Shown piece after piece: positions 23,173 to 36,007 of a stretch of 64,000 nt of DNA; the first letter of the stretch is position 1, and every line of letters begins with the position of its first letter. A program made the translations under genes and the position numbers. A model generated the notes under the pieces. It searched no databases, was not told the origin of the DNA, and saw nothing but the letters and a program-made list of their open reading frames with translations. Where the stretch lies: positions 12,648,001-12,712,000 of the forward strand of contig QCXZ01000053.1 of NCBI GenBank assembly GCA_025024175.1, given 5' to 3'. The DNA comes from Rhyzopertha dominica. Its lineage: Eukaryota > Arthropoda > Insecta > Coleoptera > Bostrichidae.

Positions 23173-23253
23173 CCAGCCTATAATCTCATCTGAAAAACTA
23201 TGACAAGGCCTTCAAGCTTGCTGCTTTTACACCAGCAGAGAACATTAATGGAG
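23173..23253 (+). other. Splice-site-bounded segment, possible small exon or pseudo-exon
   Basis: It is preceded by CGTATTTCCAG and followed by GGAG|GTAAGTTTTT, an excellent donor. All three frames contain stops when read from the first acceptor. An ATG at 23,200 with A at -3 opens a frame that runs phase 0 into the donor (MTRPSSLLLLHQQRTLME). Another frame gives KNYDKAFKLAAFTPAEN and has a stop just upstream. It could be a first coding exon, a UTR exon, or a decayed exon. Confidence 0.3.
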
Positions 23254-23789
23254 GTAAGTTTTTAATCTATTTTTCATATTAAATCAAAGCACGCCTGCTC
23301 TTGATGCAAATGGGAGCATCAAAAACAACGCATCCACTTGAAACGCGCTCATGCATGCTTTGTAAAATCCGCAATTAAACAAAAACTCGGCTCTTTCACC
23401 CAAAGCGAAATTCCCGCTTACAGCGTTCCAGTTTTCAAAGAGTATTTTCCACCACTAACCTATCTCTCCCCGTCCATTTCCTCCTCGGGCGGTTGCTCCA
23501 TCACATTCTCCCTATCGGAATGATTTATGCCCGTATCTGGCGTCCTTTGAAAGTTACCATTTAAAATTTTAACCATCTGCATTCGGAGTGGCATCCAGAG
23601 AGCACAATGGGGCTGTGTGTGGGCGTCCTATCAATGAACGGCGCATCGGGGGTGGCCGAGAGCGATAGAGGTACGCGTCGCGGGTGTTCCGAGAAGGATG
23701 GCTGGCGGCGGGCGAGACGCCTGCGTTGCCACACATCGACGAATTACAACGAAACTAGTAATTTACATACAGGAAGGTTGACTGGAAAC
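23254..23789. other. Higher-complexity unique sequence, candidate regulatory block
   Basis: It has less A/T homopolymer than its surroundings, an ATGCAAAT octamer near 23,303 and a GC-rich portion at 23,580-23,750. No convincing coding frame is present. It might be a conserved non-coding element or a missed UTR. Confidence 0.3.
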
Positions 23790-23935
23790 CAGTGATGGGC
23801 GCGTAGAATACGCCATGTAAATTACGCTATTATCTACGCGTAAACTATGTAATATTCTACCTTAAAAGTCTACTGTAGAAAATAGCATTGTGTAGACAAA
23901 AAGAATTCTAGAAATATATAGTTTTTAGTGGTGTT
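23790..23935 (+). mobile_element. hAT-type element, solo left end (family of 26,863)
   Basis: CAGTGATGGGCGCGTAGAAT and the following ~130 bp match the left end at 26,863-26,990 with few differences. The matching right end with the flanking octamer CTGGAAAC was not found, so the copy is truncated. Confidence 0.75.
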
Positions 23936-23939
23936 CACA

Positions 23940-25262
23940 TGGGCGTACCCAACTTTTAGTGTAGGGGGGGGAGGCAAAGCAGGAACGTCCTGCACAGTAT
24001 AATTCAACATAAATAGAAATAATAAATGTTTATAAAATGTAGGTACATAAGTATTTAATGAAGTATTTATTCCATGAAAAATCTTCGTTGATTTTCTGCA
24101 AGGCGACTTCAAACATGTTTTGTGAAATAAAGCCCCAATTATTTATATGTTATCTATGTATACTGATCGTACAAGGCCCTTTTATTACAAATTCCGTTAC
24201 TGATGAACTCAGTTAGGTGAGGCGCATTTAGCTGCATCGTTCTCGCGTTTAACAAAAAATGAGATGATACATTTTATTTGGGAGAATAAAGATCCGTGAT
24301 CCACATANTGTACAATGATATCATACTATATCAACTACCAAAGGAACATAAAATTCACCTTAAAAGTTCCACTAATAGGAGCACGATTTCTAACACGTAT
24401 CAAAGATTAATGCATTAACCGATGCGCTTTTAGTACAGTTTCAACTTCTCACACCAGAAGCTTTAGAAATTTAATATAGGAGTTCATATGTACAGGTGCT
24501 AAAGATACAATTGTAGTAATTTTTACTCCCCAGGGTAAGAAACTCGATGAATAACTAGCATTATTAAAACTCAGAATGGCAAATGCCTCAGCATTATGCG
24601 TCAAGAAAAACCTTCTTAGATCGCCAGACTACTTAATATTTTAACCAAATTAAGCTTCATTTAGATAAACTGAAATATATTTAATTGCATTTTTAACAAC
24701 ACACCGGGTTTTAATTTGTGCTGATAATGCTTTTACTGGATTCCTAAAACTTATATTAAACAAACTGACTTTCATAAACGTGAGTTGGATTAATCTTTAG
24801 TTTTGTTTTTGTATTAATTGTTAAACTGTAATGTGAATTTAGAAATTTGGCACAAAAGTTAGAGTTATCACCGAATATGTGACAGATTCTGATGTAATTC
24901 TATATAACAGTAGTTGGTTGAACAATCTTTATAGGAAAAGGTAGAACAACTGAACTAAGCAGAAATCGTGTTATGTCTTTTAAAGCTATATCTGCCCTAT
25001 GACAACGATTCGTAACAACAAGAATGTTGTAGTTACAGCTTCAAAACGCACATGTCATCGATTAAGCTTGGAAACCATTTGACAACGACTTATTAGAGAA
25101 GGACATTTGCAAGGATTAAATATGAGGTCTGGATGAAAACACTTGCCTATAAATTTTACTGTATTTACAATTTTGAAAATAAGACAATTTTTAGGTGTAT
25201 ACACACATAATTATCCAGGCCCAGGGGGGGCGTCATGACCCCCATGACCCCCCCTCCCCGGA
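23940..25262. mobile_element. Possible non-autonomous element with CANGGGCG ends and G/C-runs
   Basis: The left end has CATGGGCGTACCC followed by a G8 run. The right end has a C7 run followed by GGATCCGCCCTTG, so both outer ends read CANGGGCG inverted. The flanking octamers match only in part (GGTGTTCA versus GGTTGTAA). It may be two unrelated element ends. Confidence 0.3.
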
Positions 25263-26854
25263 TCCGCCCTTGGGTTGTAAGTGTTTACCATTTAGTTTCC
25301 ATTTGGTTATAGCTTGAAGAGGATTTGAAAAATTATATGCGTTTTAAGTTGATAGAGAGAAATGTTATAATAAAGAACGACGTTCTTCCCCATATATTCG
25401 ACTGTTAGCCAGACCGGAAACGAGCCGCAAGAGCCCAGAAAATAAATGGCAATTTATATTTATTCTGTCCTCTAAAATAAATGTCAAGTATAGGGTACGT
25501 TTTTGATTTTTACATTTTTATGTTTACAACAACCCACTGTGATGAAATTATCAATGCTACGTTAATTTGATAAAAAGTTCACTTATGCTGTTGCTTTTAC
25601 GTTCCTCATCTCCGCCGCGTTGAACCGCTCGTCGCTGTACACAAATTCCATAACAATGAACATGCCTTCAGAAGTCATAACTCATAAGTATTTCACTTTT
25701 TCTTGGCGTATTTTAATTCGCTTGTCACAAAATGAACTGATAAATTGACGGGCTGAGGCTGACGCGTGACGCGCTGACCCCAGGTGTAAACAAGCGGCCA
25801 TTTACAAGACACCTGATGTCACTTCCAATATGTTCGCGTTTTGGCGGTCCCTTTAAATATTGACATTTTTAATATTAAAAATACAACTTACGATCCATTT
25901 TTTCGAACTTATAAGCTGTCACAGCTAATACCCAATTCTCCGAAATTTAATCTACCTCAGCAAAGAAAAGGTTAGTAAAAGTGCTTCTCACTTAGTTTTA
26001 TTCGGACGCTGATACCAAAACCTACATACGAGCACAATAACATATTTTACGCAAATAACAAAATTTTACTAACGGCAAAACAAAAGTAGAAAATGGTCTT
26101 AGCCTTATATGCAAGTTACCTTCGAAACTATCCCAGCACTCCACTTTAGGAGGACTCTAGCCAACACCACTGGCATGAATAGGGTGGGGGGCATTAAAGG
26201 ATAATTACCTTCCAGAACTAAATTAAACGAGTAAAATTTTTAAACAGACTGATAATTTTTAAGTTAAGCACATATAAATATTTTTAGATCCTAAAGAGTA
26301 AAAATTAATTAATAGAATATAACTTTTTGTTCCACTTATTTTGTTGTCAGATTATAAAAAAGCTTTATTTTTTGTTTTAAATTAGTCTGTCCCACTTTCT
26401 ATAGGGTGTTACCCCCGCCAAGAAGAAATGTATCTACGCGAGTATAAAATAATCAACAAACGAATTTAACAAATACGTGGAAGCGTGATTGACCCAAAAT
26501 TTGTGTATACACATCCGAGCGATACGCGAGATTTACTTATTTCCATAATCTCTAATTTAACTCGTAGATTTTTTAATTTAACGCTCAAAAACTTATAATA
26601 GATTTTATCCGCTACTGCTCTAATTACTCTAAACAAAAATTATATTTTTCCAGTCGATAAAAGGGCGGAACCCAGACTGAAGATTTTAAACTTTATCAAA
26701 AAGATGTTGCTTTGTGATTATCTGAGCCAAGACCGGATTGGTCAAAAAAAAGTGCGTCAGGTCATGTTCCAGCTTTTAGCTAATCAAAGTTTCATCTAAC
26801 TAGCTCGTGCACTTTCAAATCCCAAGTTAGGATTACGCGCGATCTGACAACCAA
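25263..26854. other. Unassigned DNA
   Basis: No coding frame or clear repeat is present. The sequence is a mix of AT-rich and moderate-complexity stretches. Confidence 0.45.
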
Positions 26855-26862
26855 TTGATTAC

Positions 26863-27922
26863 CAGTGATGGGCGCGTAGAATACTCCATGTAGATTACGC
26901 CATTATCTACGCGTAAACTATGTAATATTCTACTTTAAAAGTCTACTGTAGAAAATAACTTTATGTAGATAAACAGCAAACTAGTACTATTTAGTACTTT
27001 TAACAGCTTCAAATGCCTCAAATGACAGTATTATTTTGTATATTATTATTTTCGTTCTCCCATCGATCGTACCGCGAGGTACGTGAAAAAGAGAACTATA
27101 TATATCACTCAATGGAACGGAGTTGATCCGATCACAACCAAACTTGGTATGGTAATAGTCCATGACCTTCTGAGCTCCAATTCGGAGCCCTATGCTGTAG
27201 ACTCTCACCGTTCAAAAGTTACAGGACATCAAAGTTGCTGCAGATCGCCGTGCACTAACGTCAGTAGGTTGGAACTACGCGTGGACCACGATCGGAACTA
27301 CCTGGAGTCGATCATAGGAGAACGTTTTTTTCGTTTTGGCCGATTTCACTGGTTGTTGCTTCCTAACTAAACAAAATACTACTTCGTTGTAATTAAAATA
27401 ACTAGAGCCACGTTAAACAACAATAACTCGTTTCGACGTAGGTACATTTGTTAGGGCCAACAGGCACAAGCGTGCTTTGGAGCCCTCAATCGGTCAATGG
27501 GTTCTTAAATGACTGTAAACTATGATTTTATTATCTTTCTTGTCTATAAACGGAAGAAGACTGGCTATTTCATATACTACCTATTATACCTAATATACTC
27601 GTAGAAGAAAAGACTTCGAAACGCATGTTTTGTCCGAAAGAAGTAAGAAAACCGTTTGGGTATTCTGATGACTTACTAAAATAAGTTATGCAAATTCATA
27701 ATATAAATATTAAAAAACTGCAGTGCTTTAAAAATTTTTAAGAATTGACCCATAAAACAGGGAAATTAGAACAAAATAATTTGCACAATACACTAAATAT
27801 ACAATAGCCATAATATACTCGTCTCATATTTTCTACTCAAAATCTACGCCAAAAGGCTTTATCTACATTTTCTACGCGGGTAATGTAGAAAATTATAATT
27901 TACGCGTAAACGCCCATCACTG
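26863..27922. mobile_element. hAT-type non-autonomous element, 1,060 bp
   Basis: Ends are CAGTGATGGGCGCG and the inverted CGCCCATCACTG. The flanking octamer TTGATTAC is duplicated at 26,855-26,862 and 27,923-27,930. Subterminal TCTACGCG/TACGCGTAAA motifs recur near both ends. The internal part (27,100-27,340) is GC-richer and could be a nested insertion. No transposase is present. Confidence 0.92.
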
Positions 27923-27930
27923 TTGATTAC

Positions 27931-30029
27931 TAATCCCTTTCATTCCAATTGTCCCTACCTGTGAAGAAAACTTCAACAAAGACCTCGCTTGGTTGCCAAA
28001 TCGTAATAAATCCTTACCTTATATCGCACATTTCCGATTAAACAACTATTGAGAAACTTAATATAAGCTAAAAATTTTTTGAAGGTATCCATCTTCATGA
28101 CTGCTCCTGACTATGCTTTCTGCATCTGGCTGCAAGGCAATGCAACCCAACAGAACGACAAAACTGAATCGCTAATGGGACTATGGCCTGACAGTTTAGT
28201 TCTAAACGGTATGAATGGATTTACCACATATGTCTTATAACCAAATGTGTAAAGTATTTAAATTAAGTGGAGCTACAATTCGCCTTGCAAACGGAGAACA
28301 TATCTTAGTTTTTTGTGTTCTGTTCTTTATCCGGTCGGTTTAATGAATATGTTCCTCTATTTTTTTAGAACTTTTTATTTCGAATACTTGTAATCTACAT
28401 AAATTATAAACCAATTTATGAGCCGTTTTGTGTGCAGCATATGTTTTGTTGTCATTGTTACATATAACTTGCTTGATCTCTATCTACCTACACTTTCATC
28501 AGTATGATTCACCTATATGCCATCCGGTACCCTTTGTTATAATCCCATTTTCACTGATAATGTAGATTAATATAAATACATGCATTTTTATTTGTTTAGG
28601 TGGTCAATTAGTACGATAAAATAACGGACGTTCATAAAAAGCGGGTCAAGTAAGCCGGTGACGGTTTTGTCATCATGAACGTACGTTGTAGTGCTGGTGT
28701 AACAAACTGAATTGTGACAGCCGTACAGTCGTTACTTTTATCGATTGTAAAGCAAGTTTATCTGCATTTTACACTGTATCGTGCTATTTCGCGATTTGTA
28801 AAGGTCCTCGCAGAATCGGCGGTGTTCGTATTAGTTACAGATAGTAATATCCTGTTATTTTATATCTGCAGACCAAATATCAAACATGCATTAAATTATA
28901 CGAACTAATTTAGATGACAGGAACTACATTCGTGTTATAAAGAGTGAACCATGGCTGCTTTTATGAACATCCATTGTAATAACTTCATGAAGAAATAAAA
29001 TATTCACATTTTTATAATTTTATTTATTATTATTATTATTATTCCTTCAAGAAAATTAATTTTAACAAGCGTTGCAGTGTCTTCTCTTTCTATTTCGTGT
29101 TGTTAAACGTAACCTTTTAAACGAGCCACGTCATGCCGTCGTGAAGGAATTCACGAAAAAATTCTATTGATTCGCATTGAATCCAACTCAAAAGCGCATT
29201 TTTTTAAATTCTGGTATTTTTATCAAAACTAGTGAGAGTATTCGTTCAGTTTTATCATTTTCAATCACAGGGTTCGGCATTCTAACGGGCGCATGCATAC
29301 ATTAATAGAGAGTTTTTAAAATAAGGTTTAAATATTTACCACATATGCCTAGTATTTGGATTCCGCGTGACTTCATATTTTAACGCAATACTACAAAAAC
29401 CCCTAATACATTTTTGAGAAGTAACATACGGCAAAATGTTACGTAATATCCATAAAGTAACTTAATGACTTCGTAACGAACATCCGTTATATAGGGCGAT
29501 CCAGAATATTTGCTCATAATATCACTGGATGATAATTTAAGTTCTGAGAGCAGATGATCAGTAAAATATGACGAAATGCCTGTGCTTTGCGGGCTGCATG
29601 AGAATAGCGCGTGAACAGCTGTTTCGGTTTGTTAAGCCTATTCAGCAGTAGGGAACGGCGTTTTTTTCGCAGAAATCGCCACTGGAGATCTCTATCGGTG
29701 ATTTAAAAACCTGCTAGAGGGCGGGGTGTCGTTAGGGTAGGGGTCTCCGATAGAGGCGGGTTGGTGACATGGTTTGTAGCTGCCTGTCTTCCACATCATA
29801 TCGTGCTCTTTTAATTTACACTTAAATACTGTTTGCTGTGGTGTTGAATTTTACTTCCAGGTACAGGGCTGAACTGAACATATAAAAGACTCTCACGAAT
29901 GATTCCGTACGCAGTACTCATCAGTACCATATTATAAGCATGCAATTTCATAAATAATTGATAGCATATAGACACTATTGTTGCCAAGCGTGCGTGCAGC
30001 AGAAAGTGTATTCTCCGCAAGTTGAACAG
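27931..30029. other. Unassigned DNA, includes possible 5' region of the next LINE
   Basis: No supported host gene is present. It contains an inverted repeat (28,626-28,972), a short (TTA)n at 29,021-29,043 and, at 29,690-29,757, a CTCTATCGG/CCGATAGAG hairpin in a GC-richer stretch that may be LINE 5' UTR. Confidence 0.4.
28626..28972. repeat. MITE-like pair of 16-bp inverted ends
   Basis: GGACGTTCATAAAAAGC on the left and GCTTTTATGAACATCC on the right are inverted copies about 350 bp apart. No clear target duplication was found, so mobility is not established. Confidence 0.4.
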
Positions 30030-30124
30030 TTCTACCCTATTTAAATAGATATTTAAATAATTTCAATTGTATCATCGTAAAGGTTAGTCGGTAAGCACCA
30101 GTTTTTTTAATACCTCCAGCCTAA

Positions 30125-31060
30125 TTTGATTGTGGGGCCCTGATAATTCGAAAAAAAAGAATACCTGACGTCTGTGGTCAGTGTACAATTCCAATAAACA
30201 CAAAATCACCTGGCCTTCAGTGTCGTGGTTTTTGCGAGAAGTTCTTTCATATTAAATGTGTAAATATCAATGCTGAACAATGGAGCTTCCTAAAAACCAG
30301 ATCGAATATCGAATGGAAATGTGTATCGTGTGCTGCTGGTATACCGCCGGTATCACCGGGATACAGCTCAATTTCTAAGCCGGGCGAAGAATCGCCATCC
30401 CATGGAGAGATTTGTTCGCTGATACGAGATACTATTAAAACTGAGTTGAAGGATATGAGGACTAAACAAGACGATCTGCTCCAGTCGGTGAATTTTTGTT
30501 CTGATAAGATCAGCGATTTTGAAAAAGCGCTCACTACAATTAAAGAAAATATTAAAACCATTGAAAAACTAAAAGTCGAGAATGAATCGTTGAAAAAAGA
30601 TGTCAAATCCCTAACCTCTAAGTTGAATGATCTGCAACAATATTCCAGAATGAATAATATCGAAATACAGGGAATACCTGAGAAGGACAATGAGAGTGTT
30701 GTAAAAATAGTGGAATCTCTTTGTCAGTTTGTCGATCATCCTATTGATGCAAATGCCGTGGAAGCTGTCCATCGTGTACAAACATATAACGTTAACGCAC
30801 CCAAAAGTATCATAGTAAGATTTTTAAGGCGTAAAGCAAGAGATGAAGTTTTGTTAGCTGCGAAGGTCAAGCGTTCTCAACTGGGAGTAACGGGGCGCGC
30901 TCTGCTTTTCGAAGGAGGTCGCGTTTTTATAAACGAACATTTAACACCTGAAAATAAAAAGCTCTTCAGAGAAGTTCGACTTGCTGCAACTGAAAAGGGC
31001 TACAAATATGTATTAACAACGCAAACATCTTGGTCCGTAAGGACGAACGTTCTAAAATAA
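30125..31060 (+). CDS. LINE B ORF1: PHD finger, coiled coil, RNA-binding domain
   Basis: The frame is open from 30,125 but has no ATG before 30,446, so the true start is uncertain (non-AUG, frameshift, or mutated start). The N-terminal PHD finger has CGQC, then CRGFC, FHIKC and WKCVSC. A coiled coil follows (residues around KISDFEKALTTIKENIKTIEKLK). The next block, YSRMNNIEIQGIPEKDNES, is the conserved start of the RRM-like domain of L1-type and insect ORF1 proteins, and LTPENKKLFREVRLAA is the C-terminal domain. Expected role: nucleic-acid chaperone of the retrotransposition RNP. Confidence 0.8.
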   Translation, partial: FDCGALIIRKKRIPDVCGQCTIPINTKSPGLQCRGFCEKFFHIKCVNINAEQWSFLKTRSNIEWKCVSCAAGIPPVSPGYSSISKPGEESPSHGEICSLIRDTIKTELKDMRTKQDDLLQSVNFCSDKISDFEKALTTIKENIKTIEKLKVENESLKKDVKSLTSKLNDLQQYSRMNNIEIQGIPEKDNESVVKIVESLCQFVDHPIDANAVEAVHRVQTYNVNAPKSIIVRFLRRKARDEVLLAAKVKRSQLGVTGRALLFEGGRVFINEHLTPENKKLFREVRLAATEKGYKYVLTTQTSWSVRTNVLK

Positions 31061-31136
31061 AAACCATCAAAAACACCGATAAACTTCTATCCATGTAAAT
31101 GCTAGCGCTATCGAATACAAATAACGCAATGCCTTC

Positions 31137-33965
31137 ATGAATTTATCCGTTATTTACCAGAATGTCAGAGGATTACGGTCAAAGACCAATGAATTCAAAT
31201 TAAATCTGATCAACAGTAATGCTGATATAATATTTTTAACCGAAACCTGGTTAAATGAAAGTGTCAGTAATGGAGAACTTTTTAATACTGCCTATAACGT
31301 TTTTCGAAGAGATAGACAATTAACCGCCAGCACAAAAACTGATGGTGGCGGAGTTCTGGTGGCTGTTCGCAGTGATCTATGTGTGCGGCAGATGGTGGAA
31401 TGGCAGAGTGATGCTGAAGATCTGTGGATTACTATATTTCCTTCAAACAAAAACTTAAAGAAAATTCATCTTTGCTGCGTGTATCTTCCCTCTATGGACG
31501 ATAATGCCGCATCCTACTTTGTAAATAATTTACATTTTCTACAGAATAAAATCAACGAGGACTTGGTACTGGTATGTGGCGATTTTAATCTTCCTAGCGT
31601 CTCCTGGATAGCCAGCAACCGGGATTATTTGGAACCAACAAATGTCGATCAACGGTCTGGACTTGTGGTAGATACTCTGCTACTGCTGGAACTCCAGCAG
31701 TATAATTCGTGCAAAAACGTTAACGGACGAACACTTGACCTAGTTCTGTGCAACAGTGAGTGCGTTATTAAGGATCTAAGGCACTGCCTGTCATCATTTG
31801 TACCTGAAGATCTCCATCACAACACTATTGAATTTATTTTCTCTGTTTGTTGTTTAAATACTCTAGACAACGATTTTTCATATATTTTAAATTATAAAAA
31901 TTGTAATTATGATATTGTAAATTCCTGTCTGAACAATATTTCGTGGGAAGACATCTTTCGTAACTGTCAACCAGACGACATAGTCCAACAATTGTACGAT
32001 ACTCTTCATTATTTAATTTCCACTCATGTTCCGAAAAAATTTACTAATCATAAATTTCCTAATTATTTCAAAGCCAGTACAATTAAGGTCGTAAAAGAGA
32101 AATTAAAGTTTCATAAAAGGTGGAAATGTTATAGAAAAGCCGACGACTATGCCAAATTTTGTTTATTAAGACGTCGATCTAAAGAACTTATTAGGAGTGA
32201 CTATAGTAATCACATTAAAACAATAGAAAGCAGCGTTTCAAAAAATGCCAAAAACATATGGAACTTGATACCAAATCGAAAGTCTCGCGGTAGTTTTCCC
32301 TCTTCCTTACAGTTCGGAAATAAGTTTGCCAACGATGGTCCCGAAATCTGTGAACTTTTCGCTGAACTTTTCCGTTCTGCATTTGAACCTTACAATCAAC
32401 TACCCTGCTCATTTACTAATTTTCAGTCTGCACTCATCAGCAACATATCTTTTAGGAAAGAGAGCGTTGCGCTCTGTCTGTCTAACCTCGATGAGAGTAA
32501 GGGACAAGGGCCGGATGGCATATCCACTTTTTTCATTAAAAAATGCGCTACAACACTTAGTGAGCCTCTCACTTTGATCTTTAACCGATGCTTGTCAACG
32601 GGCGAATTCCGTTCCCAGTGGAAAGTANCCCATGTTTTGCCCATTCACAAAAACGGTGACAAAAATTTGGTTGCGAATTACCACCCTATCAGCATATTCA
32701 GTAAAGTCCTCGAACTTCTAGTACACGACGTTCTATTTCGGGCCNTGAAAGCATCAATTCTTACTCAACAACACGGCTTTTTTTCNCAACGTTCTGTCGA
32801 AACANATCTTACAGAATATTGCANCTTTATTTTAAATTCCATGGATCATCAGATTCAAGTAGATTCTGTTTATACAGATTTCAGCAAGGCTTTTGATAAA
32901 ATTGACCTCTGTATTTTAATTCACAAACTGTCAAAAAATAGGTGTGCACGGAACTTTGTTAAGATGGTTATCATCATATGTCAGCGGCAGAACTCAAGTA
33001 ATATCGATAAATGGTTTTAAATCATCACCTTACTGGGTCACTTCAGGTGTACCACAAGGTTCGGTTTTAGGGCCTCTGCTGTTCTTAATTTATATTAATG
33101 ATATTAAGCATTGTTTTAATTCTGCAATTTTCTTCTTTATGCTGATGACCTAAAAATCTTCGCTCCCATAAGTAATATCTCNGACTGTATACTATTTCAA
33201 AATGACCTATGTCAATTCTATANTTACTGTAAAATTAACAAACTTTATTTAAATTTCAGTAAGTGCTGTACTATTACATTTTCTAGAAACATTAGACTAT
33301 TTTCCTTTGACTATAACTTTGACAACAATAAGATAAAGGCCGTTTCTCATGTGAAAGATTTGGGAGTCACTTTCGACCAGAAAATGACCTTCTCTGTGCA
33401 TATAGATAATATAGCTTTTCAGGCAAATAGAATGTTGGGCTTTATAATACGAACAACTAAAAATTTTAGTTCTATTGAAGTTATAAAAAGCCTGTACCTC
33501 GCATTTGTATATAGCAGACTCAATTTTGTATCTGTTGTGTGGTCTCCACAGTATGATATATACAAATTAAGACTGCAGTCGGTACAAAGCAAATTTTTAA
33601 GGTATCTTAATTTTAAATTTGTGGGTTCCTATGAGTTAATAAATGCCACAACACTGACCCGAATGTACAACATAATGAGCCTAGAAAAGAGAAGATTAGT
33701 AGCGGATTTGCGTTTTCTCCATAAAATAATCAATAGCTCAGTTGATTCACCCTCTTCGCACTCTAGTATCTTCTTAAGTGTTCCCGTGTACAACAGTCGT
33801 TTTTTACCTTCATTTCGCGAATATCTCTTCCGAACCAATTTAGGTCGTAATGGACCTTTAGCCCGCATTACTAGATTATATAATTCGCACAGTTCTGACG
33901 TCGATATTTTCCATAACTCTTTGAAAAAATTTAGAGCTTTAGTTAAATTAAAATTCAGACAATAG
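31137..33965 (+). pseudogene. LINE B ORF2: APE endonuclease-reverse transcriptase
   Basis: About 940 residues. The endonuclease has YQNVRGLRSK, TETWL, VCGDFNLPSVSW and the R-x-LDLVL segment (31,137-31,830). RT has GPDGISTFFIKK (about 32,510), HVLPIHKNGD, NYHPIS, VYTDFSKAFDKI (about 32,870), [13 protein letters not shown] (about 33,050) and YADDLKIF (33,138 on), all catalytic residues present. Two frameshifts, one in an A-run at about 32,935 and one in a T-rich run at about 33,131, compensate each other so that frame 0 is restored. The C-terminal region (IVWSP-like, then VYNSR) is open. Seven Ns lie in the same stretch, so consensus errors are as likely as decay. Confidence 0.85.
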
Positions 33966-34331
33966 TGATTCGTTTGTAAATTTTTCTTAGCTTAGCAATG
34001 TTTCTTATATGTAGTTTGAATATTGCATAATACTTTATAGTTTACTTATTGTATTCGAGAATACTGACCTATATGTATATACTTTTTTCTTCTTTTTTCT
34101 GTATATTATACTTATATTATTATCACTTAATTATGCTATTATGCTTATCATCAATAACTGTTTTTTCTTGCTAATATAGATAGACTTATTAGTTTTGCAC
34201 ACACTAAATTGTAACATTCACGTTTGGTTATTCTCAGGTTTAGCATAACTATGTTTTTTTTCTAGTGGGTGCCACTTTGGGCTTGCCCGTTCGCACCCCT
34301 TGTAATAAATAAATAAAAATAAATAAAAAAA

Positions 34332-35999
34332 TAGCATTTAGAAAATGCCGCTAACTTTTTCAAGTCACTTCTGCCTTAAACTACCAACGTAGCATCTAAA
34401 ATAGGGTAATATTTGTATAAAAAGTGTCTGTTATTGCTGTTGTTCATTGCTCATACACTATTTTACATTTCACGTGTATAAATTAGGTGCGATGAGCTAT
34501 GAACGCACACTATAGTAAGTACATGCCTTGGGCGTCACCTGTACATCCGATAACATTCCACAGCCTTTTAGCTGTGTTTTTAGCAGTATGCAAATCAGAA
34601 TAGTTTGCCTATGAAAGCAAAGCGTGAAGCTTTTCAAGTGAAAACGGTGTTTTCCATGCACTTTGCTCCTCTTCTGTGTGCGCCTACGCTTCTAGCGGAA
34701 ACGCTCTCTTTGGCTAACTAAAACAAAGCAAAACTGAAACAAAAGCCTAACAGCCCTAATAATTATGCTTGTCGTTTACAATGCTACTGGCCACACAAAA
34801 AATCGATGTACAGATTTATAAACAATTTTTCGTGCTTTTATTTCCCCGAGAACACAATATCATGTATATACCAGGTGAAGCAAATTTGATGCTTAAAACA
34901 GGGATCTGAAAAAGGGTAAGCGATGCAAAGATGTGGACAATTATGTCTATGTTGACAACCCTTAATGATCTGAAGAAATAATGAATTTAGCTTTAGTAGA
35001 TTAATGAATAATTAAAAAAAAAGTGAAAAACCACATTTTAGAAAAGCGCACATAACTTTTTCTTCGTATTTTTTCAATTTTTTACATACTCTCAAGGCAA
35101 CTTAAATTACATCGAATGCGGATAGCATGGTTGCTGCGTTTAGTTGTCATTTTTAATGGCCAACTTAATTTTTACTTGTGAATGCCATATTGTTTTGTTT
35201 TACATAAGTAGATAGATTGCTACTTAGCATTTAGAGGTACTCGAGTCTACTTAAAAGTTAAGCATTATAATTAATTTTATTTCTTTGTCCAACGAAAAAA
35301 TGTGTTTCTTAAGCTGTCGTAGATATCCCAATTCTCTAAACATCTTTTAATATAGTACCTTGAGATATGGAAGGCAATTCTGGAAACTTTTCTCTAAAAA
35401 GTGAACCATTTAGGCTTGAATGCGTGTTTTATTTGCGTTATAGTTATTTGAAGTATTTTTGTTAAATGCACCTTTACATAGACACTCTCACTATTTTCAA
35501 TACAATTCAATTACAAACGTAGTGTAGCAGTCGCACGTATATAATGAAGATAAGTATATTATAGAATATTTATACAGAATACACACTTGATTAGGCATTG
35601 CGCTGAGAGAAGCGTATATTTTATATTCCATCAGAACGTAATTCTAAGGTCTTTAGCTTGTTTATTCCGATCGGAGAATGCGTTGCAGTACTATCGTATC
35701 ATCTTTCGTCGTTTGATAAACTGCTTGTCAAAAATGCCAGCGTTGGTGTAGCCTCGTAACTAGAACATTATTGGCAGGTGGTATATAAATATAAATCTTG
35801 AGCTTCCCCAAGGTCTAATTAATTTTACATTAAGCAACGCTTGGAGGATTCTTAGGCTTTTAACTCGAATATTGCTTTCTGTAAAAGAATTGGGACTACT
35901 ATTGATCAATACAAATAAGTGATTAATGTAATATTGACTGGATGGTGCTGGAGGTATGTTACAATTGAGGTGCCCTGTTATTAACATACATAAGTGGTA
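34332..35999. other. Unassigned DNA
   Basis: AT-rich, with no supported coding frame or repeat. Confidence 0.45.
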
Positions 36000-36007
36000 T
36001 ACTTAGG

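Larger units (their letters stand above)
30030..34331 (+). mobile_element. Nearly full-length PHD-ORF1/APE-RT LINE (copy B)
   Basis: Two ORFs in the order ORF1 then ORF2, followed by a 3' UTR ending in an AATAAATAAA-type tail (about 34,301-34,331). The 5' end is not precisely defined and may reach 29.5 kb. It is the best preserved LINE in the window. Seven N bases lie in 32,628-33,223. Confidence 0.88.

Noticed and set aside
23940..25262. Firm call of a complete hAT element with CANGGGCG ends
   Set aside because: The flanking octamers do not match, so I list it only as a low-confidence candidate.
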